A DNA stretch of 64,000 bases from Brevundimonas albigilva (GCF_023503965.1 NZ_CP097298.1:2683001-2747000), one strand, 5' to 3'; positions 19,795 to 29,490 are shown, counted from the stretch's first letter. Notes: generated by a model from the letters alone, not told the origin. Numbers and translations are program-made.

Positions 19795-20463
19795 TCAGGC
19801 TAGGCCCGCCTTCTTCAGCGTCTTCCAGGCCTTGATAACCCGCTGCAGTTTCGCCTCGGCGCCGCGATCGCCGCCGTTGGTGTCGGGGTGGAACCGCTTC
19901 AGCATCTCGTGATAGCGCGCCTTGACCGCCGCCTTGTCGGCGCCGGGGTCCAGGTCCAGGTCCGCCAGGGCCGCGCGCTCCAGCTTCCCGATGCGCCGAT
20001 CCTCGGCCGGCGCCGCCGTCGCCTGGTCGCCGCGGCGTCCGAACAGGCCGAAGCTGTCGCGCCAGGAGCCCGAGCCGCCGGTGTTGGCCGTTCCCATCTT
20101 GGCGGCGAAGGCCGCCGCTTCGCGGCTCAGCTTGCCGGCCTTCATCTCCCAGGTCGGGCGGCCGCCGGTCATCGCCTCGTTCTCCTGGGCGGCGCGGATC
20201 TCGCCTTCGCTCATGCCGGCGTAGAAGTTCCAGCCCTTGTTGTATTCGCCGGCGTGGACCTGGCAGAATTCGTAGAAGTCGTTCAGCCGCTCGCGCGACT
20301 TGGGCGCCCTGGCGGTCGCGGCCTTGCGGCAGTCGGGCCACTGGCACGGCTTTTCGCCCGGCTTCAGGTGCAGGACGTCGGCCTGGGCGGCCTCTTCCTC
20401 GGGCTTGGGCGGCTTCACGCGAATGTCGGTGAAGCGCGGCTTGTATTGAAAGGAAGCGGACAT
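19795..20463 (-). CDS. J-domain protein (DnaJ-like)
   Basis: 222 residues. N-terminal part with two cysteines in KPCQWPDCRKAA, a middle segment with a conserved aromatic NDFYEFCQVHAGEYNKGWNFYAGMS, and a C-terminal J domain of about 60 residues containing the invariant HPD (KRFHPDTNGG). The J domain would stimulate the ATPase of a DnaK-type chaperone. The C-terminal position of the J domain and absence of a Gly/Phe region mark it as a specialised co-chaperone. ATG 20463 is 45 bases from divergent bolA, an arrangement often kept in Alphaproteobacteria. Confidence 0.9.
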   Translation of the reverse strand: MSASFQYKPRFTDIRVKPPKPEEEAAQADVLHLKPGEKPCQWPDCRKAATARAPKSRERLNDFYEFCQVHAGEYNKGWNFYAGMSEGEIRAAQENEAMTGGRPTWEMKAGKLSREAAAFAAKMGTANTGGSGSWRDSFGLFGRRGDQATAAPAEDRRIGKLERAALADLDLDPGADKAAVKARYHEMLKRFHPDTNGGDRGAEAKLQRVIKAWKTLKKAGLA

Positions 20464-20508
20464 CAGCCGAAGTGTAGTCCCGAATTGGACGCCATCAAGG
20501 AAACGATC

Positions 20509-20814
20509 ATGTCTGACGGCCCCGTCGCCGCGAAAATCCGGGAAAAGCTGACGGCGGCCCTGTCGCCGCAGCGGCTGGAACTGGAGGACGACAGCTGGCG
20601 CCACGCCGGCCACCATCATGAAGGCGGCATGGACGCGCGGCCGGGCGGCGAGAGCCACTTCAATCTGGTGATCGTTTCGGACGATTTCGAGGGGCGGTCG
20701 CGCGTGGAGCGCCAGCGCATGGTCAACGGCCTGCTGAAGGACGAGATGGCCGGCCCGGTCCACGCCCTGTCGATCAAGGCCTTGACGCCATCGGAAGCGG
20801 CGCACAGCGCCTGA
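20509..20814 (+). CDS. bolA: BolA family protein
   Basis: 101 residues with the BolA fold: N-terminal helix KIREKLTAAL, HHHEGG loop, the core SHFNLVIVSDDFEG and the helix-turn RVERQRMVNGLLKDE. BolA proteins bind monothiol glutaredoxins and Fe-S clusters and influence morphology and iron or stress regulation. The histidine-rich loop (HAGHHHEGG) is consistent with metal/Fe-S binding. Complete; divergent from the J-domain gene. Confidence 0.92.
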   Translation: MSDGPVAAKIREKLTAALSPQRLELEDDSWRHAGHHHEGGMDARPGGESHFNLVIVSDDFEGRSRVERQRMVNGLLKDEMAGPVHALSIKALTPSEAAHSA

Positions 20815-20897
20815 TTGCGCAAAAGATCAGCGTTCACTTCGTCTTAGAACCTTCGTTTTAGCGTCACGCGACCAAACAGAACGTGGGGGACGGCTGC

Positions 20898-22711
20898 ATG
20901 GTGGAATCCGACGGCGTCGCGAAGCCGATGACCGCTGATCAGCACGCGGGCGACGCCGCCCAGGCCCTGACGGCGATCCTGCAGACGCAGTATCTGCGCT
21001 ATCTGATCATCGCCAGCTGGGCGCTGGGCCTGCTCGGCGTGGTGCCGTGGTGGCAGGCCCTGCTGTGGTTCGGGGGCACGGTCGGCGCCGGGGCCGTTCG
21101 CGGCGCGTTCGAGCGACGCATGGCCGAGCGGGTCGACGGCGGCTGGGGGTTCGTCTTCCCGACCGTGGCCACCGTCACCACCGGCGCCTGGGCCGTCGCG
21201 CCGTTGCTGGCGTGGTTTTCCGGGGCGCCGTTCGGCCAGCCCCTGGCCGTGGCGCTGGTGGTGTCGGGCTATGTGCTGGTCTTCGCCCAGCTTCGCAGCT
21301 CGCCCCGCCAGGCCGTGATCATTTCCTCGCCCTACGGCGCGGCTTCGATCGTCATGTTGCTGAGCCTGATCGGCCAGCCGGAGTTCTGGTCCCTGCTGCT
21401 GGTGCTGCCGTTCACGGCCGCCGGGCTGTTCGTGCTGGTGACCATGACCATGCTGCGCGAGGAGCAATCCGGGCCTTCCAGGCGCACCAGGCGCATCTGA
21501 TCGAAGAGCTGGAAAGCGCTCGCGACAAGGCCAACGCCGCGAACGACGCCAAGTCCAATTTCCTGGGCGTCATCTCCCACGAGCTGCGCACGCCGATGAA
21601 CGGCGTGTTGGGCGCGGCCCAGCTGCTCAGCGCCACACGGCTGGAGACGACCCAGCGGGAGTATCTGTCGATCATCCGCAACTCGGGCGACAACCTGCTG
21701 AGCCTTCTCAACGACATCCTCGACATGACCAAGATCGAGGCCGGCAAGATGACCTTCGAGATCGTCGACGTCGTGATCGAGGACCTTCACAAGCGCATCA
21801 CCGGGCCGTTCGAGGCCCAGGCCGAGGCCAAGGGGCTGGGCTTCGTCTCGACCTTCGAGGGCGAGGTGCCGATGGTGGTTCGCGGCGATCCCCTGCGCGT
21901 CTGCCAGGTGGTCCAGAACCTGCTGTCCAACGCGGTCAAGTTCACCGATACGGGAGAAATCCGCTACGTGGTGCGCGGCGAGCGCATTTCAGACCAGCGC
22001 GCGCGGTTCGAGTTCCAGGTGACCGACAGCGGCGCCGGAATCGCGCCGGCGGATCTGGAGCGGCTGTTCCAGCCCTTCACCCAGGTGGACGCCTCCTCGA
22101 CGCGCCGGTTCGGCGGCACGGGTCTGGGTCTGACGATCTCGCGCCGCATGGCCAACATCATGGGCGGCGACATCACGGTGACGTCGCGCCTGGGCCAGGG
22201 ATCAGCCTTCACCTTCGCGGTCGAGGCCGAGGTGGTCGAATGGGCCCGGCCGGCGCCGGCCGAGGAAATCCACGCCGAGGTCGAGGGCGTCGCCTCCCTG
22301 CGGGTGCTGGTGGTCGAGGACCATCCCGTGAACCGCATGATCCTGGAGGCGTGGATGAGTTCCGCCGCGCACGTCACCGTCACGGCCGAAAACGGCGAAC
22401 TGGCTGTGAAGGCGGCCTCCGAACAGCCGTTCGACCTGATCGTCATGGACGTGAACATGCCGGTGATGGACGGCCTTACGGCGACGCGGTTGATCCGCGA
22501 GGGCGGACTGAACGCCGACACGCCGATCGTCGTCCTATCCGCCTCGGCCCGCAGCGAGGACCACGAAGCGGGCCTGCAGGCCGGCGCCGACGCCTATCTG
22601 AACAAGCCGATCGACTTCGCCGCCCTGGCGAACGTGATCGGCCGCGTCCCCGGCGGGCGGGAAGCCGTGGCCGGCCTGTCGTCGGCGTTGGCGCAGTCGG
22701 TCGCCGCCTGA
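20898..22711 (+). CDS. Hybrid sensor histidine kinase/response regulator (frameshifted)
   Basis: About 604 residues after repair. The first about 190 residues are hydrophobic with some six membrane segments and no obvious periplasmic sensor. Then a coiled coil, HisKA (FLGVISHELRTPMNG, His phospho-acceptor), HATPase (QNLLSNAVKF, DSGAGI, GGTGLGL) and a C-terminal receiver (LIVMDVNMPVMDG, Asp acceptor; KP motif at YLNKPID). One base is missing at about 21469: adding C to CAATCC gives EEQSRAFQAHQ. ATG 20898 with GGGGGA ahead. Similar in layout to MHYT/MASE-type cell-cycle or stress kinases; signal unknown. Confidence 0.88.
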
Positions 22712-22744
22712 GACGACGACCCGGCGAATACGCACGCCTTCGGG

Positions 22745-22769
22745 GGAAACCTGAGCGGCGTTTCCCGTT
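22745..22769 (+). promoter_or_regulatory. Weak EcfG-like promoter before the DNA ligase
   Basis: GGAAA at 22745-22749, 16 bases, CGTT at 22766-22769. One mismatch to GGAAC at an important position. A 7-bp inverted repeat GGGAAAC/GTTTCCC overlaps it. It lies 40 bases before the ligase ATG. Confidence 0.3.
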
Positions 22770-22809
22770 GTCCCCTCGGCGACGCTTTCGACGCCGATGA
22801 CGGATCACC

Positions 22810-24561
22810 ATGCGCGCCTTCGCCGAGCTTCTGGATCGCCTGTCCCTGACGGCGTCGCGCAACGCCAAGCTGGTGCTGGTGCGCGACTATCTGAAGGCGA
22901 CGCCTGATCCGGACCGCGGATGGGCGCTGGCCGCCCTGACCGGCGACCTGACGTTTACGGCGGCCAAGCCGGCCCTGATCCGCAAGGCGGTGGAGGGACG
23001 GGTCGACCCGGTGCTGTTCGGCTGGTCCTACGACTATGTCGGCGACCTAGCCGAGACGGTGGCCCTGCTGTGGCCGTCGCCCGCGGACTATCGCCCCAAC
23101 CGCGAACCGGAACTGGCCGAGGTGGTGGATGCGCTGTTGCGCGCCAAGCGCGGCGAGGTTCAGCTGCTCATCGAGGGCTGGCTGGACGCGTTGAAACCCA
23201 AGGGGCGCTGGGCGCTGCTGAAACTGGTCACGGGCGGCCTGCGGATCGGTCTGTCGGCCCGGCTGGCCAAGACCGCGGCGGCCATGATCCGGCCCGCCGC
23301 GATCGCGCAGCCGCCCGACCCTGAAGGCGACGAGGCGCAGACGGCCCTGACGGCTGTGGACGTTTCGGACATCGAGGAGGTCTGGCACGCGGTCGATCCG
23401 CCCTACGCCGACCTGTTCGCCTGGCTGGAGGGGCGGGCCGAACGGCCCAGTCCCGATGCGCCGGGACGTTTCCGGCCGGTGATGCTGGCGGTCGCCATCG
23501 ACGAGGCGGTCGATTTTCCCAAGCTTTCGCCCGCCGACTACGCCGCCGAATGGAAGTGGGACGGCATCCGGGTCCAGGCGGTGCGGGAGGGCGGCGTCGC
23601 GCGCCTCTATTCCCGCACCGGCGACGAGATTTCCGCCGCCTTTCCCGACGTGATGGAGGGGCTGGACTTCGACGGCGCGATCGACGGCGAGCTGCTGGTG
23701 CTGCGCGACGGGCGGCCCGCGCCGTTCGGGGATCTGCAGCAGCGGCTGAACCGCAAGGCGGTGGACGCCAAGTTGATGGCCGCCCACCCGGCCGGCGTCC
23801 TGGCCTACGATCTGCTGGCCTGGAACGGCGAGGATCTGCGCGCGCTTCCGCTGGCCGAGCGGCGGGCCAGGCTGGAGGCCCTGGTGGACGCCCACCCCGG
23901 CGATCGGCTGCGGCTGTCGCCGCTGGTCGACTACGCCAGCTGGGAGGCCCTGGGTCGTCTAAGGGCCGATCCCCGGTCGGCGCGGCCGCCGAGGGCCTGA
24001 TGCTGAAGCGATGGGACAGCCCCTATCTGGCGGGTCGTCCGAAGGGGCCCTGGTTCAAGTGGAAGCGCGACCCGCACGTCATCGACGCCGTGCTGATGTA
24101 CGCCCAGCGCGGCCACGGAAAGCGGTCCAGCTTCTATTCCGACTACACCTTCGGCGTCTGGACTGACGGGAGCGCTGACCCCGGTGGGCAAGGCCTATTT
24201 CGGTTTCACCGACGAGGAGCTGAAGCAGTTGGACAAGTTCGTGCGCGACCATACCGTCGACCGCTTCGGACCTGTTCGCTCAGTTCGGGCCGAGCGCGAC
24301 TTCGGCCTGGTGCTGGAGATCGCTTTCGAGGGCCTGCAACGCTCCAGCCGGCACAAGTCGGGGGTCGCCATGCGCTTTCCGCGCGTCAGCCGAATCCGTT
24401 GGGACAAGCCCGCGCGCGAAGCCAACACGCTGGACGACGTGATGGATCTTCTGGACGCCATCGAGAGCGGCGGGGGCGCATCGCCGTCGCGAGCGGGTGA
24501 CCGACCACGCCGGGCCGCCCCCGCCCGTCGTCAGGACGAGAAGCGGGCGGCCAGCCAGTAG
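22810..24561 (+). CDS. ATP-dependent DNA ligase (two frameshifts)
   Basis: About 583 residues after repair. N-terminal DNA-binding domain (to about 200), adenylation domain with the catalytic lysine in AEWKWDGIR, DGELLV (motif III-like), EGLMLKR (motif V region: ligase KW...FKWKR) and a C-terminal OB domain ending in RHKSGVAMRFPRV (motif VI). This bacterial type usually accompanies a repair exonuclease and helicase, which are not next to it here. Break 1 lies at about 23965-23985 (one base missing before AAEGLMLKR). Break 2 lies at about 24170-24176, where the count is +1 or -2 before LTPVGKAYFGF. The end overlaps convergent DUF2177 by 31 bases. Confidence 0.87.
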
Positions 24562-24931
24562 CCGCCCAGCGCGGCCGTGGTCGTCAGGACGACGCCCCAG
24601 GCGAGGTCGATCAGGGTGATGTGGGTCGGCCAGACCCGCAGGGTGGCCTGGTTGGTCAGGTCGAGGTCGCATAGGCCACCAGTCCGAGCACGGCGCCCAT
24701 GCCCGCCGCACGCAGGGCGGACCCTTCCCGCAGCGCCGGCAGGACCGCCACCACGACCACGCCGAAGACATAGATCAGGTAGAAGGCGACGGCGGCGCGC
24801 ATGTTGGGGCGGGCCGCCATCAGTTCCCCGATCGCGGGCTGATACAGCCGCGGCGCCATCAGCGTCAGCCAGATGGCGTCCAGCACCCCCATGGTCAGCC
24901 CGCTTCCGAGATAGGCCAGCAGATAGCGCAT
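24531..24931 (-). CDS. DUF2177 family membrane protein (frameshifted)
   Basis: About 133 residues after repair, with four hydrophobic segments. The start MRYLLAYLGSGLTMGVLDAIWL and the middle AVAFYLIYVFGVVVV fit DUF2177, a small membrane family commonly found with ECF/ChrR and CFA-type genes. One base (A on the coding strand) is missing between 24663 and 24664: restoring it gives YATYDLTNQATLR. It lies 11 bases downstream of the CFA-type gene and is probably the last gene of the ECF-linked operon. Function unknown. Confidence 0.82.
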
Positions 24932-24942
24932 GACAGTCTCCT

Positions 24943-25962
24943 TCAGACGGCGCGCAGACGATAATGGCTGACGCCCCATTCGCGACCGCCGGCGTCGCCG
25001 AACAGGCCGGCGGTGGCCAGATAGAAGCGCCGCCAGCGCCGGGTCCACAGCCGGGCCTGGTCGCCATAGACGTCGCGCATGATGCGGGCCACGGCCTCGG
25101 GCTGGGCGTCCATCGCGGCCAGCCAGTCCAGCGCGGTCCGCTGATAGTGGGCGCCGCTCCAGCGCCAGTCCTGTTCGACCTCGAACAGGTCGGAATATTG
25201 CCGCATCAGGCCATGGCTGGGCATCACCCCGCCGGTGAAGAAGTGCTGGGCGATGAAATCGGAAGGGTCCGACGCCTCGAAGCGATAGGGGGTCGTCCGG
25301 TGCGCGAAGACGTGGATGAACATCGCGCTCTCCGGCGTCAGCCACCGGCGCGCGCGGGTCAGCAGGGCGCGCCAGTTGGCCATGTGCTCGAACATCTCGA
25401 CCGAGACGATGCGGTCGAAACGACGGTCGATGTCAAAGTCATTCATGTCGCGCGTCAGGACGGTCAGGTTCGACAGGCCGCGCTCGCGCGCCTGTCCCTC
25501 TATGAAGGCGCGTTGACCGGCCGAGTTGGACACCGCCGTGATGGTCGATGCGGGGTAGCGCTCGGCCATCCACAGCGACAGCGAGCCCCAGCCGCAGCCA
25601 AGTTCGAGAACGTGCTGACCATCCGCGAGGCCGGCGTGCTGGGCGGTCTCAGCCAGCGCCGCTTCCTCGGCCTGCGCCAGGCTTTCGGTTCCGGCGGGGT
25701 ACAGGCAACACGAGTATTTCAGGCGCGGCCCCAGGCAGATGCGGAAGAACTCGGCCGGGAGCTCGTAGTGCTGGGCGTTGGCGGCCTCGACGTGCTCGGC
25801 GATCACGCGTCCGGCCATTTCCCGCGCGAAGCGGGCGTCGGCGTCGGGCGTCTCTTGAAGTCCCTTGCGCGCGCCCGCCACCAGGGCGGCGATGGCGGGC
25901 CGGACGATGAAATCCGGCGCGGGGGCGTCCTGGGCGGATCGCAGAAGGGCGGATAAGGGCAT
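24943..25962 (-). CDS. Cyclopropane-fatty-acyl-phospholipid synthase-like methyltransferase
   Basis: 339 residues; SAM-dependent methyltransferase of the CFA synthase group. SAM-binding motif VLELGCGWGSLSLWMAER at about residues 116-133, upstream HYELPAEFFRICLGPRLKYSCC, and downstream VSVEMFEHM and FIHVFAHRT. Such enzymes add a methyl or methylene to unsaturated phospholipid acyl chains. In Rhodobacter a relative in the singlet-oxygen sigma regulon acts in methylated/furan fatty acid formation. The N-terminal lipid-binding domain of E. coli Cfa is missing, consistent with that short subgroup. Intact frame; 11 bases after DUF1295. Confidence 0.88.
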   Translation of the reverse strand: MPLSALLRSAQDAPAPDFIVRPAIAALVAGARKGLQETPDADARFAREMAGRVIAEHVEAANAQHYELPAEFFRICLGPRLKYSCCLYPAGTESLAQAEEAALAETAQHAGLADGQHVLELGCGWGSLSLWMAERYPASTITAVSNSAGQRAFIEGQARERGLSNLTVLTRDMNDFDIDRRFDRIVSVEMFEHMANWRALLTRARRWLTPESAMFIHVFAHRTTPYRFEASDPSDFIAQHFFTGGVMPSHGLMRQYSDLFEVEQDWRWSGAHYQRTALDWLAAMDAQPEAVARIMRDVYGDQARLWTRRWRRFYLATAGLFGDAGGREWGVSHYRLRAV

Positions 25963-25973
25963 GACGCCTCCGG

Positions 25974-26758
25974 TCAGCGGGCCTTGGGCGGAAGGGGAAG
26001 AAGCGGGACACGCGCTGCTGGTAGGCGCGATACGCCTGCGGTCGCGACTTCAGCAGCTGCGCCTCCAGCATCGGCACGCCGCTGACGTGATTGAGCAGCC
26101 ACCACATCATCGCCGGCGCCATCAGCGACAGCCAGCCGAACGGGTGATCAAGGCTCAGCGCCATCACCGGCCACGCCAGCCAGACGGTCCATTCGAAGAA
26201 ATAGTTGGGATGCCGCGACCAGGCCCACAGGCCCGTATCGGCGACCTTGCCCTTGTTGGAGGGCTCGCGACGGAAGGCGGCCATCTGGCGGTCCGCCAGC
26301 GCTTCCCCGCCGACCGCGATCAGCACGATCAGGGCCGCCAGGGCGTCGCGCCACCCCAGATCGGCGTTTGGGCGGATGGCGGCGGCCCGCAGCGACACGG
26401 CCAGAACCGCCACGGTCGCCGCCTGTATCATCAGAAACGCCCAGGCCTTGAAACCCCATCCGCCCCATTGCGTCTTGAAGCGCTCATACCGGGGATCCGG
26501 CGTGTCCGAGCGAGCGGTGCGCACCGCGATGTAGCCGCCCAGCCGAAGCGCCCATAGGCCGATCAGCACAGCGACAAGCCGCTGGCGCGCGTCGATCGCG
26601 TCGGTCGCCGGCCACAGCGCGGCCAAGGCCCCGATGGCGCCGATCGACAGGGCCCACACCACATCGGTCCAGCCGCCGTCGCCGGCGAAGCGCACGATCA
26701 CCCAGGCGATGGACAGGGCGATGACGGCCAGGACGGCGCAGACGACGATGACCAGCAT
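25974..26758 (-). CDS. DUF1295 membrane protein, steroid-reductase-like fold (frameshifted at end)
   Basis: About 261 residues after repair, six to seven hydrophobic segments. The C-terminal signature GLWAWSRHPNYFFEWTVW is that of the isoprenylcysteine methyltransferase/steroid 5-alpha-reductase fold; members are NAD(P)H-dependent reductases or methyltransferases of lipid substrates. The last codons are shifted: adding one C at about 25991 changes FPFRPRPA to FPFPPKAR and stop TGA at 25974-25976. As sequenced, the frame falsely enters the next gene. First gene after chrR; a promoter is proposed in the 54-base gap. Confidence 0.85.
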
Positions 26759-26779
26759 GATCCCTCCCGGCGTTCGTGG

Positions 26780-26808
26780 TCTCTACGAAGGAAGGCGGCC
26801 CCGGATGC
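26780..26808 (-). promoter_or_regulatory. Possible ECF-sigma promoter before DUF1295
   Basis: On the minus strand GCATCC (26808-26803), 17 bases, TAGAGA (26785-26780). It resembles the autoregulatory motif upstream of the ECF gene and the Rhodobacter RpoE consensus TGATCC-N18-TAAGA. It lies 21 bases before the DUF1295 ATG. Confidence 0.42.
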
Positions 26809-26812
26809 GCCC

Positions 26813-27454
26813 CTAGAGGCGGATGAACGGCTGGATCAGCCGCCCCAGCCAGCCGTCGAGCAGAATCTGCCCGTCCAGCGCGGCCACGCACAGGCAGGCC
26901 TCGTCGGAGACGACGCGCGGCTGGTGCAGGGTGTGCTGATCCGCCTCCTCCAGGTCGCCCCTGTCGAACCGCTCGTCGTCGGTGGCGTAGGCGCCGGACA
27001 GGACGCACGTCAGTTCCACGCCGCCGTGCGTGTGGCGCGGCATCACCCGGCCAGGCTGGATTTCCAGCAGAATGACGCGGCAAGCGCCGTCGCGCGGCCC
27101 CAGAACGTCGCGCACGCGCACGCCGGGTCCCATCCATCGCCACGGGCCCAGCGCGTGGCGGCGAAGCGGCTCGGGCAACTGCGGCATGTCGTTCAGCGGC
27201 AAGGCGGGCTCGACCGTCCCCGCATCGGTCTCGGCCCGGGCCATCACGCGCGCCAGGGCGTCGGCGGGGAGGGGTTCAGGCGGTATGTCCTCCAACAGGC
27301 GCCCGCCGACGGCCTCGAGCCGGCGCGCGAAGGCTCCGGCCTGGGGCCGCATCCACAGGTGCGTGGCGACCACCAGGGCCTCTGGCGAACTCAGCGCTCC
27401 GGCCGCATAGGCCAGAAGGCGATCGTCGGAAACGGAATGGCGCATCGGGGTCAT
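26813..27454 (-). CDS. chrR: ChrR-type anti-sigma factor (cupin C-terminal domain)
   Basis: 213 residues. N-terminal anti-sigma domain beginning MTPMRHSVSDDRLLAYAAG with HLWMRP at residues 32-37, and a C-terminal cupin with metal ligands in RHTHGGVE and QHTLHQP. In Rhodobacter ChrR zinc in the N-domain is bound by two His and a Cys-x2-Cys pair to hold sigma E inactive until singlet oxygen appears. Here the Cys pair is absent (HLWMRPQA instead of HLxxCxxC), with an unbroken frame. The ATG at 27454 overlaps the sigma stop (ATGA), so the two are translationally coupled. Confidence 0.85.
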   Translation of the reverse strand: MTPMRHSVSDDRLLAYAAGALSSPEALVVATHLWMRPQAGAFARRLEAVGGRLLEDIPPEPLPADALARVMARAETDAGTVEPALPLNDMPQLPEPLRRHALGPWRWMGPGVRVRDVLGPRDGACRVILLEIQPGRVMPRHTHGGVELTCVLSGAYATDDERFDRGDLEEADQHTLHQPRVVSDEACLCVAALDGQILLDGWLGRLIQPFIRL

Positions 27455-28019
27455 TCTAGTCCCCTCAGCGGTTCGAGCGCGATACGAAGCTTGATCATGG
27501 CCTTGCGAATGCGGGATTTGACGGTTCCCAGGGGAAGGTCGAGATGGCGGGCGATTTCGGAATGAGCGGCGCCCTGAAAGAAGGCCAGGCGCAGCACCTC
27601 GATATGGTCGGGCGACAGTCGCCGCATGGCCTCGGTCAGACGCGCCGCCTCTTCGGCGCCTGACAGAGGTCATCCGGGCGATCGGGCTCGTCAGGCAGAA
27701 GACTGAGATCGGCGACGGGCAAGGGGCGGGATTCCTTGCGCAGCACGTCCAACCGACGGTTTCGGGCGATGGTGAATATCCACGTCGCCGCACTGGCGCG
27801 GCTGGGGTCGAACAGATCGGCCTTCCGCCAGACCGTCAGCATCGCGTCCTGGGCGAAGTCCTCGGCGGCGCCGGCCGGGGCGCCCGCGTGCATCAGATAG
27901 GCCTTCAGGCGAGGGGCGAAATATTCGAACAGACGGGCGAAGGCCTCTCGGTCGCGGCGGATCGCGACCGCCTGGATCAGTCGGCCGTTCTCGTCCCCCG
28001 CTGCGTGATCAGGGCTCAT
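27451..28019 (-). CDS. ECF sigma factor, RpoE/ChrR-partner type (frameshifted)
   Basis: About 189 residues after repair. Region 2: FARLFEYFAPRLKAYLM and DFAQDAMLTVWRKADLFD with WIFTIARNRRLDVLR; region 4: LSPDHIEVLRLAFFQG, HSEIARHLDLPLGTVKSRIRKA. One base is missing at about 27667-27669, adding C gives DDLLSGAEEAARLTEAMRR. Start ATG 28019 is chosen over ATG 28058 because a convincing -10 element sits at 28063-28068, which would place 28058 at or before the transcript start. Paired with ChrR; this pair senses singlet oxygen or organic peroxide in relatives. Confidence 0.86.
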
Positions 28020-28062
28020 TGGGCGGCGTACCGATGATAGGGCGACCGTCTCATGCATGGTC

Positions 28063-28092
28063 CTTTTACGCGGGCGGAACGTCGGCGGATGA
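28063..28092 (-). promoter_or_regulatory. Autoregulatory promoter of the ECF sigma factor
   Basis: On the minus strand TCATCC (28092-28087), 18 bases, TAAAAG (28068-28063). This is close to the Rhodobacter RpoE consensus TGATCC-N18-TAAGA in both elements and spacing. Transcription would begin near 28056 and run into the sigma gene. Confidence 0.6.
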
Positions 28093-28094
28093 CA

Positions 28095-28124
28095 GCATCC
28101 GAACCTCCCGGCGCGACGTATCGA
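28095..28124 (+). promoter_or_regulatory. Possible ECF-sigma promoter before the FAD oxidoreductase
   Basis: GCATCC at 28095-28100, 18 bases, TATCGA at 28119-28124, 25 bases before the ATG at 28150. The -35-like element is identical to that proposed before DUF1295; the -10 is weaker. Divergent to the sigma promoter. Confidence 0.35.
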
Positions 28125-28149
28125 AGCCTAAAGTCAAGCCGGAGTCTTC

Positions 28150-29490
28150 ATGCCGATCGCCCACCGCCCCGAAAACACGACCCGGCCGTTGCGGATCGCG
28201 GTCGTGGGGTCGGGCATATCGGCCCTGTCGTGCGCCTGGCTGTTGGCCCGTCGCCACAAGGTGGTGGTCTATGAACAGGCCGACCGCCTGGGCGGTCATA
28301 CCAATACGGTGGACGTTCAGGGGCCCGCCGGGACCACGCCCGTGGACACCGGCTTCATCGTCTTCAACGATGCGACCTATCCCAATCTGGTGGCGATGTT
28401 CGATCACCTTGGGGTCGCCAGCCGTGCGACCGACATGTCGTTCGCGGTCTCGCTGGACGAAGGCCGGTTCGAATATGCGGCGCCGGCCCTGTTCGCCCAG
28501 AGGCGCAACGCCTTTCGGCCGCGCTTCTGGACCATGCTGCGGGAAATCCTGCGCTTCTATCGAGACGCGCCGGCGCAGTTGGCGACGCTGTCGGACGCCA
28601 GTCTGACCCTGGGCGACTATCTGAAGCGCGAAGGCTTCAGCGAAGCCTTCAGGGACGACCATCTGTTGCCGATGGCCGCGGCCATCTGGTCGTCTCCGGC
28701 GCACACCCTGATGGACTATCCGGCGGAATCCTTCATCCGTTTTTGCGGCAACCACGGCCTGTTGAAGCTGACCGGCCGGCCGGTATGGCGCACCGTCCAG
28801 GGCGGCGCCCGGGCCTACGTCTCTCGTCTGGCGCAGGACTTGGGCGAGGACATCCGGCTGGCCAACGGCGCGGTCGAGGTGCGGCGCATCGACGGGCAGG
28901 TCGAGGTGCTGGACAGCCAGGGGCGCAAGGACCGCTTCGACCACGTCGTGATCGGCGCCCACGCCGACCAGGCGCTGGCGATGCTGGCCCAGCCGACCGA
29001 AGCGGAGCGCGCGCTGCTCGGCGCCTTCCGCTACAGCCGCAACCTGACGGTCCTGCATTCCGACGCGGGCCTGATGCCGCGTCGCCGACGCGCCTGGGCG
29101 GCCTGGAACTACATCGGCGTCGAGGGCGGACTGTGCGTCAGTTACTGGATGAACCGGCTGCAGGGCCTGTCGGGTCCCGACCTGTTCGTCACGCTGAACC
29201 CGCCGCGCCCGCCGCGCCCGGAAACGCTGTTGCGAACGGAAGTCTACGAGCACCCGATCTTCGACCCGGCCGCGATCCGCGCGCAGAAGGCGCTTTGGAC
29301 CCTGCAGGGGCAGGGCGGCGTCTGGTACTGCGGCGCCCATTTCGGCGCCGGCTTCCACGAGGACGGCCTCCAGTCGGGTCTGGCGGTGGCCGAACAGCTC
29401 GGCGGCGTGCGCCGTCCTTGGTCCGTCGAGAACGAGAGCGGACGCATCAACGTCATCCCCAGCCATGCGGGGCTGGAGCGCGTGGCGTGA
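28150..29490 (+). CDS. FAD-dependent oxidoreductase (flavin amine-oxidase fold), possible fatty-acid desaturase of the UfaD type
   Basis: 446 residues. FAD-binding Rossmann motif RIAVVGSGISALSCAWLLARR at the N-terminus, then YEQADRLGGHTNTV and DTGFIVFND, as in amine-oxidase/phytoene-desaturase-like enzymes. The C-terminal GVWYCGAHFGAGFHEDGLQSG closes the FAD site. In Rhodobacter sphaeroides the singlet-oxygen regulon encodes such a flavoprotein beside DUF1365 and CFA-like genes, with a reported role in furan fatty acid synthesis. That function here is inferred from context. The GTG of DUF1365 overlaps its stop. Confidence 0.87.
   Translation: MPIAHRPENTTRPLRIAVVGSGISALSCAWLLARRHKVVVYEQADRLGGHTNTVDVQGPAGTTPVDTGFIVFNDATYPNLVAMFDHLGVASRATDMSFAVSLDEGRFEYAAPALFAQRRNAFRPRFWTMLREILRFYRDAPAQLATLSDASLTLGDYLKREGFSEAFRDDHLLPMAAAIWSSPAHTLMDYPAESFIRFCGNHGLLKLTGRPVWRTVQGGARAYVSRLAQDLGEDIRLANGAVEVRRIDGQVEVLDSQGRKDRFDHVVIGAHADQALAMLAQPTEAERALLGAFRYSRNLTVLHSDAGLMPRRRRAWAAWNYIGVEGGLCVSYWMNRLQGLSGPDLFVTLNPPRPPRPETLLRTEVYEHPIFDPAAIRAQKALWTLQGQGGVWYCGAHFGAGFHEDGLQSGLAVAEQLGGVRRPWSVENESGRINVIPSHAGLERVA

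Noticed and set aside
24943..26758. DUF1295-CFA fusion reading
   Set aside because: One missing base near 25991 hides the DUF1295 stop at 25974-25976; the CFA gene is intact in its own frame.
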